DNA of 64,000 nucleotides from Lichina pygmaea (taxonomy: Eukaryota; Ascomycota; Lichinomycetes; Lichinales; Lichinaceae). Where the stretch lies: the NCBI GenBank assembly GCA_963422465.1, contig OY730175.1:2232001-2296000 (forward strand). Direction: 5' to 3'. The notes below the pieces were generated by a model, which saw only the letters and a list, made by a program, of their open reading frames with translations, was not told where the DNA came from and searched no databases. Below, in pieces: positions 1 through 10,044 of this stretch. Every line of letters begins with the position of its first letter. Within the stretch, counting starts at the first letter, position 1. The translations under genes and the position numbers were made by a program.

Positions 1-3000
1 GATTGGAACTCTGTGGTCTCTGACTAATCTGTCCAGTAAGAGGTGTCCTAACTGTTCTGCTGTGTGGGTCTCCTTGAATAGTACCACTATTAGATATTTT
101 GTGAATCTGTCCACTATCACCATAATCAAGTTGTAGGTGATTCCTGTGACTGGGTCTTTGGACTTGGGTAGCTTTGTGATGAAGTCTATTGACACATCTT
201 CCCACAGGCCTCTTAGTATTGTGTTCAGGTGTCTTTCTCTATATGGCTTGTGTCTTCTGTGTTTGTTTTTCTGGCACAGTAGATATTTGCTGATGTAGCT
301 TGTGACATGTTGTCAGAGGTTGATGACATTGTTCCCTGCCTGTTGGATAAGGTCTGTGGTCTTGGAGATTCCTGGGTGACCATGTGCTGGATTGTTGTGG
401 TAGTTCCTTATTAATTCTTCAGTGTCTTCTGCTATGAGCTTGTTGATCTGTGGTCAAGGCACCAGGTTTCCTTGCTGGTCCTGCTGTAAGATCATTCCTT
501 GGTGTTCATCATCTTCGATGTAGTCTTTTTGTCAGCTTAGTGTGTCTGCTCTCCTATTGTCCTGTCTGGGGGTGTACAAGATCTTGAACTTGTGTTGCCC
601 TAGGAGTTCAGCCTATCTGACTTGTCATCTGTTCAGCTTCTTGGTTGTTGTGAATGTTGTCAGATTCTTGTGGTCTGTGAGAATGGTGAGTTCAGAACTG
701 CTTTCCACGTACACTCTCCAGTGTTCGAGTGTGTTGACAACTGCCAGTAGCTTTTTGTTGTGGATATTATAGATTTGTTCCACTTGTGTTATTTTTTGTG
801 AGTAGTAGGCAACTGGGTGCCACTTGCCGTCTGCCTGTTGGCATAAACATGCTCCCACTGCTTGATCTGAAGCATCTGTCTTGATTCATGTTGGTTGGCC
901 TGTCTTGAAGTTGAGGAGAACTGGTTCCTTGGCGCAAGTGTCCTTGAGTTGCTGGAATACTTTTTGTTGTCTCTCCGTCTACCAGTACTCCATGTTCTTC
1001 TTTGTGAGTTCTGTCAGTGGTGTTGCCATCTGTGAGTAGTTCTTAATAAACTGTCAGTTAAAGTTGGCAAATCCTAGGAAAGGTTGTACTTTCTTAACTG
1101 ATGTCAGTGTTGGCCATTGCTGAATCACTTTGATTTTCTTAGGGTCAATCTTGATCCCTTCAATTTCTATGATATATCTGAGGAATTCAACTTCCAGTTT
1201 GTTGAACTCACATTTCTTCAGGTTGAGCTTGAGCCCTACTTTTTGTAGGTATTGTAGAACATCCTTCACATGTTTGGTATATTCCTGTTACGTGTTCAAG
1301 TAGACAAGAATGTTGTCCAAGTAGGTAATAGCTGTTTGGTCCAGGTGTGCTCTGATGATGTTGTTGATCAATGCTTGACATGTTGCTGGTGTGTTTGTGA
1401 GTTCTGAATGGCATAACCAGATACTTGTAGTGTCTGTATCAGGTTCTGAAGACTGTCTTCTATTCTTCTCCTTCTTTTATGTATATCAGGTTGTATACTT
1501 CTTTCAAGTCTAGCTTGGTAAAGATTGTAGTTTGGCTGATCCTGTCTTGCAATTTGTTTGCATTTAGTAACAGATATCAGTTTTTGATAGTAATGTTGTT
1601 GAGTTTCCTGTAGTCCACACAAAGTTGAAGACTTCTGTCTTTCTTTGGTGCAAATAGTATCAGGTATCCTGCTGGCGATTGAGATTCTTGAATGAAACTC
1701 TTTTTCAGGTTTTCCTCCAGGTACTCACAAAGTACTTGGAGCTCTTTCTCTGATAACTGGTAAATTGGTCTAAATTCTGGCTCTGTCCCTGGTTGCAACT
1801 TGATCTTATAATCCCAAGGTTGGTGCTTAGGCAACACTGCTGTTGTTGTCTCTTCCTGAAAGAGGTTATTATACTCAGGTCAGTACTCTTCAGGGATCTC
1901 CAGAGAGTTAACAACTTCCTCTCTTTTTATCTCTGACTGTTTGGCCACCTGGTTCTGGGGTATACCTGTCAAGGCAGACCTCTTCTCTTGAGAGTCATCC
2001 TTTCTGTCAGTGAGGTTCCACTGAGAACTTCTTCTCTTATCTGTCCATGCTTTCTGCGGCTGGTAACAGGTCTGAGCTGTGTTGTTAGTGCAGTTCCTAA
2101 ATATAAGTACTTCTGTCCTCCAGTTAACAACTGGGTTGTGCTTCTTTAGCCAAGGCATCCCCAAATAGATATTCTGAGTGGCCAACTTGACAATATCAAG
2201 GTAGATCCTTTCAGCATGGTGTCCAGTAACTATTTCCATTAGCTGTGTCTTATGGCAGACTAGCTCTGTCTGTCTATTTACTATTGCGAGCTGATAGGGC
2301 TACTGCTTGCATCCCCTTCCAGTACCAAGAGTGTTGTAAAGTTGTCTTGAAATGTAGTTTCCACTGGCTCCAGAGTCAACAAGTGTGTATGTCTGTACTG
2401 GCGTGTTGGCGTGTAGTGACACAGGTAATCACAGGTGCTTTGTGTTGCTAGGGGTCATGTTGTTGAGCTCCTGATGTCACCCCTTGACAAGAGAGTTCAG
2501 TCTTTTCCTGATTGAAGTGTCTTTCCACTGACTGGGCAATGGATCCAGCTATTCCCATCAGTTCTGAGGAATCTGTTCATGAATTTGTCTTGCTGATGCT
2601 GGTCACATCTGGGTTTGAGGCAGTACTGCCAATTGTTGATGTAGCAGTTGCAGTTGTTGCCTTGCTGTAGGAACATGAGGTGTTTGTGCCAATCATGTGT
2701 GTGCCCAGGGAATACAGTGTGTTGGTGTTTATCCCAGAGATAGATCTCACACACATCCTTCTTGCAATTAACCCAATGTTTGTGGCAGGTGGCGCAGTAG
2801 GGTGAATGTTCTCTGTACCTTCGTAGTTGTTTGTGGTAGGTGTAGTAGTACTTCGTGCAAAACCTCCACTGTAGTTCGCTGTGCCGTAGATTTCGTGGGT
2901 CTATGCTGTAAGTATAGCTTCCTTGTAGTATTTCTTCTTTGATAGACATGGGTTTGTCTCAGTCCCCATCAGAGGTGGTTAAGGGCTCCTGTCCCTTGTC

Positions 3001-4014
3001 CTGACCTGTCTGTTCTGGTAGGTCCTTACCTCCTGATGTTGCCAGTTGGTAGACTGCTTCCAATATCTGATTGTAGTTGTCCTATTGTTTAAGGGATAGC
3101 TGAGCCTCTCCTGGTGGGTTCTCTGGCTTGATGACATTCCAGTCTCTGTCAAGTGTATTTAGTTGCTGTCAGTGCACCTTGTTCTTTAAACAACAGTCTC
3201 TCACCATGTGGTCTAGCTTGCCACAGGCATAGCACTTCAGTACTTTCTCTTTCTTGTTGTTCCTTCTCTTTGTGAATCTTCTCTTGTGGTGGACTACATC
3301 CAGTTCCATGGGTGCATAGCCATATGGGTCATATGGTGGTGCCTTGTTAGGTGGCTTGTAGTGGTTGCTCACATACTATGCAGGGTGGCTGTATCCTCTG
3401 TTGTGGTGTTTCTCCATCACTTGCTTGAATAGTTTGTTATCAATGTTGATTGCTTGTGTGATGAGTTTGTCCAGTGTGTCGACTGCTTGTCTGTTGAAAG
3501 TGATTTCATCCTTCATGTTTTCCTTGAGTCCATGTTGGTACATAACCATCAGAGTGTCATTATCCTAATGAGTCAGTACTGAGTATTGTTTGAACTGCGT
3601 GGTGTACTCTGCGGCTGAGTGTTGTTGTTTGATGTGCTAGATCATCTGTATAGCCACTTTGTCTTTGTTAGATAGTCTAAGAATCCTTTTGATCTTGTCC
3701 TTGAATTGTGTCTATTTTGTCATCCATTCTGATATAACATTGTGGTCTCTGTTTCCTGAGAGATGTTTGTTGACGTAGGGCTTGATCCATCAATAAGTAT
3801 TGCCTCTTATGTAAGTGGTTGTGAAGAGGGGCCACTTTTCCTTAGGCAGCTTTGTCTCTGGTTAGAATTGAAAGTAGACTTGGAGTTGCATAAGCCAGTC
3901 GTCAACCTTGTTTCTTTCACTGTAGAACAGGTCTGGCTTGGCAACACTAATCTATCTATCTGGGAAGTTGGGGTTGGTTACTCCTGAGGTACTCATCCTT
4001 GAGGGTCTTCAAAG
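1..4014 (-). mobile_element. Family A chromovirus A0, internal region, cut by the left window edge
   Basis: Ty3/gypsy-type internal sequence read on the minus strand. From right to left it holds gag (start near 3990, CCHC zinc knuckle CYACGKLDHMVRDC near 3185-3230), a Cys/His-rich segment (2497-2949), an aspartic protease region (about 2150-2440), reverse transcriptase (about 1050-1860), RNase H (about 600-1000) and the start of integrase (1 to about 450). The same order and wording recur in A1, A2 and A3. It is a fossil with many breaks. Its 5' LTR is the one at 4015-4529, which also serves as the 3' LTR of A1, so A0 and A1 form an LTR-internal-LTR-internal array. Confidence 0.9.
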
Positions 4015-4529
4015 TGTTGCGGTCTGTACTGTACTGTCCTATCTGAGTATAGGATTAGGGTGAGAGGTGGAAGGTGGGTTGGTTCTCACAGGAGAGGAGT
4101 GTCAAGGAGTACGAAGGGGTTTGGTGGAATATGGTGGTGGTGACACCTGATCAAAAGCTTTATACAAAAGGATTGTATTGAAGTAGATCTAGTTGTCTGG
4201 ATCACAACATAAGTTGAAGACAATTGTTCTATAAGAGAACTATCACCGGACTATATAGTGCTGGCCTGTCAAGACAATCAAGATTGTCTTGACAGTCTTG
4301 ATGTCAAGACAGGTGAGATTGTCTTGACAGTCCCACCATGTTATGCACCCTGTGTCAAGACTGGTGAGATTGTCTTGATGCTTCATGCATGCTGCGTCAA
4401 GACTCCTGTGTCTCTCGACAGTCACGTGACTCCTTGTTGGTTGGTCACTTGACTTCCATAGTGTCCTCTTGCCTGGCCTGCGGCCTGATTACCTATAAAT
4501 GAGTGGCTCCTATCCTATGGGTTGTAACA
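4015..4529 (-). repeat. Family A LTR shared by A0 (5') and A1 (3')
   Basis: In sense orientation it begins TGTTACAACCC and ends GACCGCAACA. To its right lies the polypurine tract and 3' internal sequence of A1. To its left, directly after the LTR end, lies the gag start of A0. It is therefore not a solo LTR but the junction of a tandem array. It contains a sense TATA (CTATATAG, 4251-4258), an antisense TATA (TATAAAT, 4494-4500) and the TCAAGAC-type iterons. Length is 515 bp; other copies run to 642 bp because the iteron number varies. Confidence 0.9.
4266..4295. repeat. 30-bp perfect palindrome next to the sense TATA box of a Family A LTR
   Basis: Arms CTGTCAAGACAATC and its exact complement, separated by AA. 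It lies about 8 bp upstream of the sense TATA. Each arm holds the TCAAGAC half-site that is also iterated through the rest of the U3 region. The same palindrome, lightly decayed, is present in the other Family A LTRs, for example near 15162-15190. Confidence 0.85.
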
Positions 4530-4880
4530 CTACCTTCCTTTTCTTCATTCATCATCCTGATGAATTCTCAAGTATGTCTGCAAAATCACATGCCTCTACT
4601 TACTGAAAACAACTGGCAGCCCAGATCTGTGATCATAACTTTGTGTCACTTGCTGTGTGACTTCTGTGTTTTGAACCACAAGCCCTGCTTCCAAATGTCT
4701 TACAACAGCAATAAGTTGAAGTGCGCTGAATGCACTTGTTGTGGGAAGTCCTGTGTGTTGCTTTCTTGGGAGTTGCTGAACATGACCCAAGATAACCTTC
4801 ACAAGGATTTGGCTGTTGATGAGACCAAGTGGGATACTCTTGTTGAGCAGCTTGCTGAGCTGCAGACTTGTGTGTCCTGA
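4503..4880 (+). pseudogene. Antisense Zn2Cys6-type reading frame of A1
   Basis: Open frame on the strand opposite to pol, between the 3' LTR and the chromodomain. The Cys pattern is C-x2-C-x6-C-x11-C-x2-C-x6-C, from CDFC (codon 4656) to KSC (about 4757), which is the spacing of fungal Gal4-type binuclear zinc clusters. It is followed by an acidic, leucine-rich stretch (KWDTLVEQLAELQ) expected to form a coiled coil. The conserved wording continues rightwards to about 5085, overlapping the integrase end. Seen directly: cysteine spacing and opposite orientation. Inferred: DNA binding and dimerisation. It is a fossil copy within a broken element. A plausible internal start is the ATG at 4560. Confidence 0.6.
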
Positions 4881-5089
4881 AAGTGAAAGGTTCTTGAAGG
4901 TGCTGAGGGTCAAGCAAAGAAGAAGCTCCAGTGCCTTGTTGCTGAAATAGAGGTGGATGGTGAAGACTTGTCAGTGACAGTTATTGACATGTCTGCACTG
5001 CAGGCTGAGCTGTTCCGTCTTGCTGCTGCCAGAACTACTGCAGAAGGAGCTGGCAGTTTGTGAGGTTCCTGAGTGGTTCCCAGGTATTT

Positions 5090-8000
5090 TCTGAGTCTGG
5101 GTAGTTTTCCACTTGACAAGGTATCACTGACCTTTTCTCTTCAAGATCTGTTTGACCTTGAATTCCTGTTCTTTCTCTGGTTGGTAATAAAATGTTTCCT
5201 GCAAGAGTGTGCTCTGGTCAGCTAATTTGATCATGGAGATGTGAAAGTTTGGGTGTACCTGAGAGTCTCTCAGTAGTCACAGTCTGATGTTGACTGGTCC
5301 AGTTCTTTCTTCGACTGAAAATAGTCTGACCTTGACATAGTCCAGTTTCTTTGTTCTTGGTTTCTTGACTTTCCAATTTTTTGTGAGGAGGTAGACTTTA
5401 TCCCCCTTCTTCAGCTGAGGTGCTATTTTCAATTTTTTGTCTATTTGGTGTTGCATCTTTTCTGAGGTCTCTTGAAGGTAATACCTTATCATTGTGTGTG
5501 TTTGTCATAGGAGCTTGTTATATTGGAGTGCTTTCTCTGTGTTTGGTGAAGCTCTGCTTGGTATTCTGATGTTTATGTGTTGTCCAAAATTGGTAAAGAA
5601 TAGTGATTCCTTTGTTGAGTCTGATCTGTGCTGGTTGATTGCCAGCTGTGCCACTGGTAATAATTGTACCTAATTGCTGTGGGTCTGGTTGATGTAATGC
5701 TGTAAATAAGTCTCCAGGACTTGGTTTGCTTGCTCTGTCTGGCTGTCAGTTTGTGGGTGATAGGCTGTAGACATTTTGGGTTTTGTTCCCATGGCTGCAC
5801 TGATCATCTTCCAGTAGTTGGATGTGAAAAGTTTGTCTCTGTCTGTAATGATTGTGATTGGAACTCCGTGGTCTCTGATCAATCTGTCCAGTAAGAGGTG
5901 TCCCAATTGTTCTGCTGTGTGGGTCTCCTTGAATGGTACCACTATTAGATATTTTGTGAATCTGTCCACTATCACCATAATCAAGTTGTAGGTGATTCCT
6001 GTGACTGGGTCTTTGGACTTGGGTAGCTTTGTGATGAAGTCTATTGACATGTCTTCCCACAGACCTCTTGGTATCATGTTCAGGTGTCCTTCTCCATATA
6101 GCTTATGTCTTCTGTGTTTGTTTTTCTGGTATAGTAGACATTTGCTGATGTAGCTTGTGACATGTTGTCAGAGGTTGATGATATTATTCCCTACCTGTTG
6201 GATAAAGTCTGTGGTCTTGGAGATTCCTGGGTGACTATGTGCTGGATTGTCGTGGTAGTTTCTTATTAATTCCTCAGTGTCTTCTGCTGTGAGCTTGTTG
6301 ATCTGTGGTCAAGGTACCAGGTTCCCTTGCTGGTCCTGCTGTAAGATTGTTCCTTGGTATTCATCATCTTCCATGTAGTCTTTTTGTCAGCTTAGTGTGT
6401 CTGCTTTCCTGTTGTCTTGTCTGGGGGTGTACAAGATCTTAAACTTGTGTTGCCCTAGGAGTTCAGCCTATCTGACTTGTCATCTGTTCAGCTTCTTGGT
6501 TGTTGTGAATGTTGTCAGATTCTTGTGGTCTGTGAGAACAGTGAGTTCAGAACTACTTTCTGTGTACACTCTCCAGTGTTCAAGTGTGTTGACAACTACC
6601 AGTAGCTCTTTGTTGTGGATATCATAGTTTTGTTCTGCTTGTGATATTTTGTGTGAGTAGTAGGTGACTGGGTGCCACTTGCTGTCTGCCTGTTGGTATA
6701 AACATGCTCCCACTGCCTGATCTGAAGTGTCTGTCTTGATTTGTGTTGGTTGGCCTATCTTGAAGTTAAGGAGAACTGGTTCCTTGGTGCAAGTGTCCTT
6801 GAGCTGTTGGAATACTTTTTGTTATCTCTCCATCCACCAGTACTCCACATTCTTCTTTGTGAGTTCTGTCAGTGGTGTTGCCATCTGTGAGTAGTTCTTA
6901 ATGAACTGTCAGTTGAAGTTGGTAAATCCTAGCAAGGCTTGTACTTCCTTAACTGATGTCAGTGTTGGCTATTGTTGAATCACTTTGATTTTCTCAGGGT
7001 TGATCTTGATCCCTTTGATTCCTATGATGTATCTGAGGAATTCAACTTCCAGTTTGTTGAACTTGTATTTCTTCAGGTTGAGCTTGAGCCCTGCCTGTTG
7101 TAGGCATTGTAGAACATCCTTCACATGTTTGGTATGTTTCTGTTGTGTGTTTGAGTAGACAAGAATGTCATCCAGGTAGGTGATAGCTGTTTGGTCCAGG
7201 TGTGCTCTGATGATGTTATTGATCAATGCTTGACAAGTTGCTGGTGTGTTTGTGAGTCTGAATAGCATAACCAGATACTTGTAGTGTCTATATCAGGTTC
7301 TGAAGGCTGTCTTCTATTCTTCTCCTTCTTTCATGTGTGCCAGGTTGTATGCTCCTTTCAAGTCCAGCTTGGTAAAGATTGTAGCTTGGCTGATCCTGTC
7401 TCGCAATTTATTTGCATTTGGCAACAGATATCAGTTTTTGATAGTAATATTGTTGAGTTTCCTGTAATCCACACAAAGTCAAAGACTTCTGTCTTTCTTT
7501 AGTGCAAATAGTATCAGGTATCCTACTGGCGATTGAGATTCTTGAATAAAACTCTTTTTCAGGTTTTCCTCCAGATACTCACAAAGTACTTGGAGCTCTT
7601 TCTCTGATAACTGGTAAATTAGTCCAAATTCTGGCTCTGTCCCTGGTTGCAACTTGATCTCATGATCCCAAGGTTAGTGCTTAAGTAACACTGCTGTTGT
7701 TGTCTCTTCCTGAAAGAGGTTATCATACCCAGGTCAGTACTCTTCAGAGATCTCCAGAGGATTAATAACTTCCTCTCTCTTCATCTCTGACTGTTTGGCC
7801 ACCTGGTTCTGGAGTATACCTGTCAAGGTAGACCTCTTCTCTTGAGAGTCATCCTTTCTGTCAGTGAAGTTCTACTGAGGACTCCTTCCCTCATCTGTCC
7901 ACACCTTCTGCGGCTGGTAACAGGTCTGAGCTGTGTTGTTAGTGCAGTTCCTAAACGTGAGTACTCGTGTTCTCCAGTTAACAACTGTATTGTGCTTCTT

Positions 8001-8320
8001 TAGCCAAGGCATCCCCAAATAGATATCCTGAGTGGCCAACTTGATGATATCAAGGTAGATCCTTTCAGCATGGTGTCCAGTAACTATTTCCATTGGCTGT
8101 GTCTCATAGCAGACTAGCTCTGTCTGTCTATTTACTATCACAAGCTGATAGGGCTACTGCTTGCATCTCCTTCCAGTACCAAGAGTGTTGTAAAGTTGTC
8201 TTGAAATGTAGTTTCCACTGGCTCCAGAGTCAACAAGTGTGTATGTCTGTACTGGCGTGTTGGTGTGTAGTGACACAGGTAATCACAGGTGCTTTGTGTT
8301 GCTAGGGGTCATGTTGTTGA
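5090..8320 (-). pseudogene. A1 pol remnant (chromodomain, integrase, RNase H, RT, protease)
   Basis: Reading leftwards from about 8300: protease region with the GMPWLKKHN segment, RT (about 6970-7700), RNase H (6480-6800, conserved TDHKNL), integrase with the GITYNLIMVIVDRFTKY catalytic-core segment (5670-6077), the integrase C-terminal KKGDKVYLL module (5277-5492), and a decayed chromodomain. Order PR-RT-RH-IN-chromodomain identifies a chromovirus. It is broken in many places. Confidence 0.85.
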
Positions 8321-8329
8321 GCTCCTGAT

Positions 8330-8698
8330 GTTGCCCCTTGACAAGGGAGTTCAGTCTTTTCCTGATCAAAGTGTTTTTCCACTGACTGGGCAATAGGTCC
8401 AGCCATTCCCATCAGTTCTGAGGAATCTGTTCATGAATTTGTCTTACTGATGCTTGTCACATCCAGGCTTAAGGCAGTACTACCAGTTGTTAATGTAGCA
8501 GTTGTTGTTGTTGCCTTGCTGTAGGAACATGAGGTGTTCATGCCAATCATGTGTGTGCCTGGGGAATATGGTGTGTTGGTGTTTGTCCCAAAGGTAGATC
8601 TCACACACATCCTTCTCGCAATTGACCTAATGCTTGTGGCAGGTGGTGTGGTAGGGTGAATGTCCTCTGTACCTTTGTAGTTGTTTGTGGTAGGTGCA
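8330..8698 (-). pseudogene. A1 gag, 3' portion
   Basis: Part of the Cys/His-rich segment between the gag zinc knuckle and protease, ending exactly at the GTGCA duplication where A2 begins. The missing 5' part of gag resumes at 21805. Confidence 0.8.
8694..8698. repeat. Target-site duplication GTGCA, left side of A2
   Basis: GTGCA directly precedes the A2 5' LTR and is repeated at 21800-21804 directly after the A2 3' LTR. In uninterrupted copies the same place reads as a single GTGCA within gag. Confidence 0.9.
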
Positions 8699-8916
8699 TG
8701 TTACAACCCAGGGAATGGGAGCCACTCATTTATAGGCAATCAGGCCGCAGGCCAGGCAAGAGGACATCATGGAAGTCAAGTGACCAACCAACAAGGAGTC
8801 ACGTGACTGTCAAGACACACACGGGAGTCTTGACACAGCATGCATGAAGCATCAAGACAATCTCACCAGTCTTGACACAGCATGCATGAAGCATCAAGAC
8901 AATCTCACCAGTCTCA
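8699..8916 (+). repeat. A2 5' LTR, first part
   Basis: Starts TGTTACAACCC and includes two iteron units. It stops at TCTCA, the duplication made by A3. The LTR continues at 15465. Confidence 0.88.
8912..8916. repeat. Target-site duplication TCTCA, left side of A3
   Basis: TCTCA precedes the A3 LTR and recurs at 15460-15464 directly after the other A3 LTR, inside the A2 5' LTR. Confidence 0.9.
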
Positions 8917-9256
8917 TGTTGCGGTCTGTACTGTACTGTCCTATCTGAGTATAGAATTAGGGCAAGAAGTGGAAGGCAGGTTGGTTCTCGCAGGAGAGGG
9001 GTGTCAAGGAGTGCGAAGGAGTTTGGTGGAACATGGTGGTGGTGACACCTGATCAACAGCTTTGTACAAAAGGATTGTATTGAAGTAGATCTAGTTGTCT
9101 GGATCACAACATAAGTTGAAGACAATTGTTCTATAAGGGAACTATCACCGGACTATATAGTGCTGGCCTGTCAAGACAATTGAGATTGTCTTGACAGTCT
9201 TGACGTCAAGACAGGTGAGATTGTCTTGACAGTCCCACCATGTTATGCACCCTGCG

Positions 9257-9424
9257 TCAAGACTGGTGAGATTGTCTTGATGCTTCATGCATCCTATGTC
9301 AAGACTGGTGAGATTGTCTTGATGCTTCATGCATCCTGTGTCAAGACTGGTGAGATTGTCTTGATGCTTCATGCATTCTGCGTCAAGACTGGTGAGATTG
9401 TCTTGATGCTTCATGCATCCTGTG
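9257..9424. repeat. U3 iteron array of Family A, four 42-bp units
   Basis: Units start at 9257, 9299, 9341 and 9383, with a further TCAAGAC at 9425. Each unit holds a 24-bp dyad: TCAAGAC, a 10-bp spacer (TGGTGAGATT), then GTCTTGA. The remainder of the unit is TGCTTCATGCATCCTG-like skeleton. Copy number varies between LTRs (two to four). Possible role: binding sites of a dimeric regulator (inference). Confidence 0.85.
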
Positions 9425-9522
9425 TCAAGACTCCTGTGTGTCTCAACAGTCATGTGACTCTTTGTCAGTTTGGTCACTTGACTTCCATGGTGTCCTCTTG
9501 CCTGGCCCGCAGCCTGATTGCC

Positions 9523-9530
9523 TATAAATA
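9523..9530 (+). promoter_or_regulatory. Antisense TATA box in the A3 3' LTR
   Basis: TATAAATA lies 36 bp from the LTR edge and points into the element on the antisense strand, toward the Zn2Cys6-type frame. Equivalent boxes lie at 4494-4500, 15424-15431, 23541-23548, 56008-56015 and, in a different sequence context, TATATAAAG at 56988-56996. Transcription would start about at the LTR/internal junction. Promoter function is inferred. Confidence 0.55.
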
Positions 9531-9725
9531 AGTGGCTCCCATCCTCTGGGTTGTAACACTACCCTCCTCTCCTTCATTCATTGTCCTGATGAATTCTTGA
9601 GTATGTCTGCAAAATCACGTGCCTCTGCTTACTGAAACCAACTGGCAGCCCAGATCTGTGATCATAACTTTGTGTCGCTTGCTCCGTGTGACTTCTGTGT
9701 TTTAAACCACAAGCCCTACCTCTGA

Positions 9726-9911
9726 ATGTCTGACAACAACAATAAATTGAAGTGCGCTGAATGCACTTGTTGTGGGAAGTCCTGTGTGTCACTTTCTTGG
9801 GAGTCACTGAACATAACTCAGGATAACCTTCGCGAGGATTTGGCTGTTGATGAGACCAAGTGGGATGCTCTTGTTGAGCAGCTTGCTGAGCTGCAGGCTC
9901 GTGTGTCCTGA
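9726..9911 (+). pseudogene. Antisense Zn2Cys6/coiled-coil frame remnant of A3
   Basis: Contains the second half of the zinc cluster (KCAECTCCGKSC) and the leucine-rich stretch LVEQLAELQARVS. Related wording extends upstream to about 9600 and downstream to about 10100, overlapping the integrase/chromodomain end. It is a broken copy of the frame described at 4503-4880. Confidence 0.55.
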
Positions 9912-10044
9912 AAGCGAAAGGTTCTTGAAGGTGCTGAAGGCTAAGCAAAGAAGAAGCTCCAGTGCCTTGTTGCTGAAATAGAGGTGGATGGTGAAGACTT
10001 GTCGGCAACAGTCATTGACACGTCTGCACTGCAGGCCAAGCTGT

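Larger units (their letters stand above)
8917..9558 (-). repeat. A3 3' LTR
   Basis: 642 bp, longer than its partner because it has four iteron units instead of two. The sense start TGTTACAACCC and end CAACA are clear. Confidence 0.92.

Noticed and set aside
9257-9430. CRISPR-like regular repeats
   Set aside because: The units are directly adjacent 42-bp tandem iterons with no unique spacers, within an LTR of a eukaryotic element.
8699-9558. Large inverted repeat (hairpin-like LTR halves)
   Set aside because: Explained by A3 inserted in the opposite orientation inside the A2 5' LTR, with matching TCTCA duplications. Not a separate structure.
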